Both the position numbers and the translations under genes were made by a program. From the NCBI GenBank assembly GCA_039715165.1, contig JBDLHX010000007.1, positions 1 through 49,146 of the forward strand: DNA of 49,146 nt, read 5' to 3'. Positions 46,941-49,146 of this stretch are shown here, piece after piece (position 1 is the stretch's first letter; every line of letters starts with the position of its first letter). A model generated the notes under the pieces. It did no database searches and was not told the DNA's origin. It was given only the letters and a program-made list of their open reading frames with translations. The DNA is from JAHEEL01 sp039715165. Lineage in GTDB: Bacteria; Actinomycetota; Acidimicrobiia; Spongiisociales; UBA5794.

Positions 46941-49146
46941 TCACGTCATCTCGTCGCCCGGTGCCTCCGCTTCCGGAGCTTCGCCTTCAGCGGCTTCGAA
47001 CTCGGCCGTCTCTGCCGCACCTTCTGCGCCCTCAACGGCTTCTGCACCCTCCGCACCTTCTGCGGCCGCCTCGGCCCCAGCGGCTTCCGCGGCGGCGCCG
47101 CCGTCACCACCCGGCCAGCCGTCTCCGAAGTAGATGAAGATGAGCGCGGCTGCGGCGACGACCAAGGCGAGGAAGAGGAACCACAGCCAGAATCGACCGC
47201 TCGCGTCCTCATCGGTCTCGATCTCCTCCTCGGGTTCGTGTGTGATCTCACCAGTGGCCGGAATCTTGAACGTTGCCACGTACTCGCTCGTGTTTGTCGC
47301 CGTGCCGGTGACGAGCAGGAGTGCTTCCTCGGTCTCGAAGTTCGAAAGGACGAACTGTGCTCCCCACGTTCCATTGTCGTCGACGTCCACCTCCGCCGAA
47401 TGCTCGGTGTCGATGACCCTCAGCTCGACCGTCGAGCCCGGCAGGAAGTTGATGCCGGCGACGGTGAGGATCTGCCGATCGTCGAGCGTGAGCGTTGCCC
47501 ACGGCTCGCCGGTCTTCGGGCTCAATTGGGCAACGACCTCGGACCCCGGCTCGGCAGGACTGCCTGCGGAAGGATCCTGGCCGACGACGAAGCCATCGGG
47601 GTCGGGTTCCTCCGGATCCTCCTCGAAGGTGATCGTCAGGCCGGCATCTGCAGCTGCTGCTTCGGCCTCATCAGCGGTCATGCCGATGAGATCGGGGACG
47701 ACGACGGGCGGCGGTCCGGAAGAGACTGTGACCACAACGGTCGTGCCGGGAGCTACCTCGGTGCCGGCCGAGGGATTCGTGCCGATGACGAGCCCCTCCT
47801 CGACATCGGCGCTGTCCTCTTCCTCGAGCTGGACCGTGAATCCGGCTGCTTCGAGCTCTGACAGTGCCTCGTTTGCGGTCTTCCCTGTGACATCTGGGAC
47901 CGGAACGGTCGACGGGACGTCGGGACCGGTTGACACGGTGATCGTCACCTGCGCTCCGGGATCAACGAGCGTTCCGGCTGCCGGGTTCTGGGCGGCGACG
48001 CCGCCGACGGGCACCGTGTCGTCCGGCGCTTCGACCTTTGCGACGCTGAGGCCTGCACCGGTGATCGCGGCGTTTGCGTCGGCCTCTGTCTGTCCGACGA
48101 CATCGGGAACCGGGACCGTTGCCGGGCCGGTCGAGACCGCGATCGTCACCTCCGCCCCCGGGTCGACGAGCGTTCCCGCAGCGGGACTCTGGGCTGCAAC
48201 GCTCCCGGCAGGCACCGCGTCATCTGGCGCTTCCGTCTTCACGACTGTGAGGCCTGCACCGGTGATCGCGGCGTTTGCGTCGGCCTCTGTCTGTCCGACG
48301 ACATCGGGGACCGGAACGGTCGCGGGTCCGGTCGACACGGTGATCGTGACCTCGGCGCCGGGATCGACGAGCGTGTCAGCCGCCGGATCCTGGGAGATGA
48401 CGGTGCCGGCGGGCACAGCGTCGTCCGGCGCTTCAACGGCTGTTGCGACGAGCCCCGCATCGGTGACGACGGCGGTCGCGTCGGCTTCGGTCTGGCCGAC
48501 GACGTCGGGGACGGTGACCTTCTCCGGTGCGGTGAGCGAGGCGATGAGCTCCGTCATCGAGGGGATCGTCGCAACGGCGATGGAAGGGGTCGCCCCATCG
48601 TTCACCGCGAATACGTCTGTGTAGGAATCGGCCGTTGCGGTGATCTCCCGAACGGCGTCGTCGATGGTGATGCTCACGACCGTATCGGCAGCGACGGCCT
48701 GCGTCGGCAGTCCTTCACCAGGAGCGAGAGCGGCCTGGCTGGCGCCAACGGTGATAACGACCTCTGCGAGGGTGGCATTCCAGACGGTGACCTTGGCCAT
48801 CCCCGCGTCGATCGGGGCCATGTCGACCGGGTAGGCCTTGGCGGTGGCGGGTGTGTCTCCGCCTTCCGGGATGTCGCCGTAGCCCGAGACGATGGTCTGG
48901 CCGCTGCCATCGACCACCGTCATCGCGAGCGCTGCGTCTGCAGTACCGCCGGTGAACGCGAGGTCGTAGTCACCGGACGGGACGATGCCCGAGATCGACT
49001 CCTCGACGTCCGGGGCGCCGGTCGGGTAGGCGAGCGGGGCCGTAGTGATCGTCTCGCCACCGGCGGTGCTGGCGGTGACCGTGACCGGGTCCGTGCTCGC
49101 ACCGTTGACAACGGTGACGTACCCCAGTGGCTGGGCGGTCTGCCCG
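46941..49146 (-). CDS. DUF4397/PASTA-repeat surface protein, 5' end outside window
   Basis: The frame is open to the window edge; ~735 residues are visible. The first part has two DUF4397-like domains (GYVTVVNGASTDPVTV; VTVWNATLAEVVITVG). Five PASTA domains follow (~48518-47510), each of the PDVVGQTEADA ... SQDPAAGTLVDPGAEVTITVSTGP kind, the first three nearly identical. Then come a beta-sandwich-like ~90-residue region, one transmembrane helix (FWLWFLFLALVVAAAALIFIY, split here by the reader) and an acidic Ala/Glu-rich tail of ~55 residues. Orientation predicts the PASTA domains outside and the acidic tail inside. PASTA domains bind peptidoglycan fragments, but no kinase or transpeptidase is attached in the visible part. 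Confidence 0.85.
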   Translation of the reverse strand, partial: GQTAQPLGYVTVVNGASTDPVTVTASTAGGETITTAPLAYPTGAPDVEESISGIVPSGDYDLAFTGGTADAALAMTVVDGSGQTIVSGYGDIPEGGDTPATAKAYPVDMAPIDAGMAKVTVWNATLAEVVITVGASQAALAPGEGLPTQAVAADTVVSITIDDAVREITATADSYTDVFAVNDGATPSIAVATIPSMTELIASLTAPEKVTVPDVVGQTEADATAVVTDAGLVATAVEAPDDAVPAGTVISQDPAADTLVDPGAEVTITVSTGPATVPVPDVVGQTEADANAAITGAGLTVVKTEAPDDAVPAGSVAAQSPAAGTLVDPGAEVTIAVSTGPATVPVPDVVGQTEADANAAITGAGLSVAKVEAPDDTVPVGGVAAQNPAAGTLVDPGAQVTITVSTGPDVPSTVPVPDVTGKTANEALSELEAAGFTVQLEEEDSADVEEGLVIGTNPSAGTEVAPGTTVVVTVSSGPPPVVVPDLIGMTADEAEAAAADAGLTITFEEDPEEPDPDGFVVGQDPSAGSPAEPGSEVVAQLSPKTGEPWATLTLDDRQILTVAGINFLPGSTVELRVIDTEHSAEVDVDDNGTWGAQFVLSNFETEEALLLVTGTATNTSEYVATFKIPATGEITHEPEEEIETDEDASGRFWLWFLFLALVVAAAALIFIYFGDGWPGGDGGAAAEAAGAEAAAEGAEGAEAVEGAEGAAETAEFEAAEGEAPEAEAPGDEMT
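47917..48518 (-). repeat. three tandem 201-bp PASTA-coding repeats
   Basis: Units of 67 codons. Long identical stretches recur 201 bases apart, for example at 48051-48110 and 48252-48311. The two further PASTA domains downstream (47510-47916) are clearly diverged. Confidence 0.8.

Noticed and set aside
47000..48624. Long plus-strand Ser/Thr/Val-rich open frame opposite the PASTA gene
   Set aside because: It is the antisense of repetitive PASTA DNA; the minus frame has coherent domains, a transmembrane helix and a terminator.

Overview
The window is about 49 kb of GC-rich DNA. Dense head-to-tail operons, ATGA/GTGA stop-start overlaps, frequent GTG starts, several starts 6-8 bases after a -10 box (leaderless style), and lipoprotein and Tat signals all suggest a high-GC Actinobacteriota chromosome. 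A deep-branching class such as Acidimicrobiia or a relative is my guess, but no rRNA or species marker is present. No CRISPR array, phage or complete insertion sequence was seen.

Left end (1-2.1 kb): an accessory-looking junction. It holds the C-terminal end of an Ig-like surface protein, a 660-base stretch with a WD40 remnant and a tRNA 3'-end-like fragment, and a MazEF-type toxin-antitoxin pair. From 2.1 to 11.5 kb lies a metal-stress region: a NarL-type two-component system, then a same-strand run encoding a His-rich cupredoxin lipoprotein, a SHOCT protein, two cytochromes c, a CopB-type P-ATPase, a DUF3105 protein, a Tat-exported Met-rich multicopper oxidase, a small lipoprotein and a thioredoxin-like protein. 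Together these look like envelope copper detoxification.

Middle (11.5-23.4 kb): a GNAT acetyltransferase divergent from a long-chain acyl-CoA synthetase, an AraC regulator, an isochorismatase-family hydrolase, a PAS-adenylate cyclase, MscL and a GT2 glycosyltransferase. Next come a Fur-family regulator divergent from an ECF nickel/cobalt transporter (fused cbiMN, then cbiQ and cbiO) with a Nur-like palindrome between them, a PQQ-propeller lipoprotein, and a cytochrome-like lipoprotein made of two almost identical repeats.

A complete, fully overlapping histidine operon runs leftward (29.9-23.5 kb): hisG-hisC-hisB-hisH-hisF-[hisA-hisI-hisE fusion]-hisD. A promoter, an 18-residue leader peptide with five consecutive His codons and a perfect terminator hairpin lie in front of it, which is a classic attenuator. 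The three-domain HisA-HisI-HisE fusion is unusual.

Right part (30-49 kb): a cation exchanger, a DEAD-box helicase with a C-terminal RRM plus a small companion gene, a peroxiredoxin-like protein, a Cys/Met-metabolism PLP enzyme, a cytosine-deaminase-like amidohydrolase, and modABC. The three components of the poorly understood AmmeMemoRadiSam system (AMMECR1, MEMO and radical SAM proteins) follow, interleaved with an MgtC-like gene and bordered by members of a dispersed palindromic repeat family. The window ends with two paralogous membrane proteins of unknown function, a ClC transporter with CBS and TrkA-C domains, and a large DUF4397/PASTA surface protein cut by the window edge.
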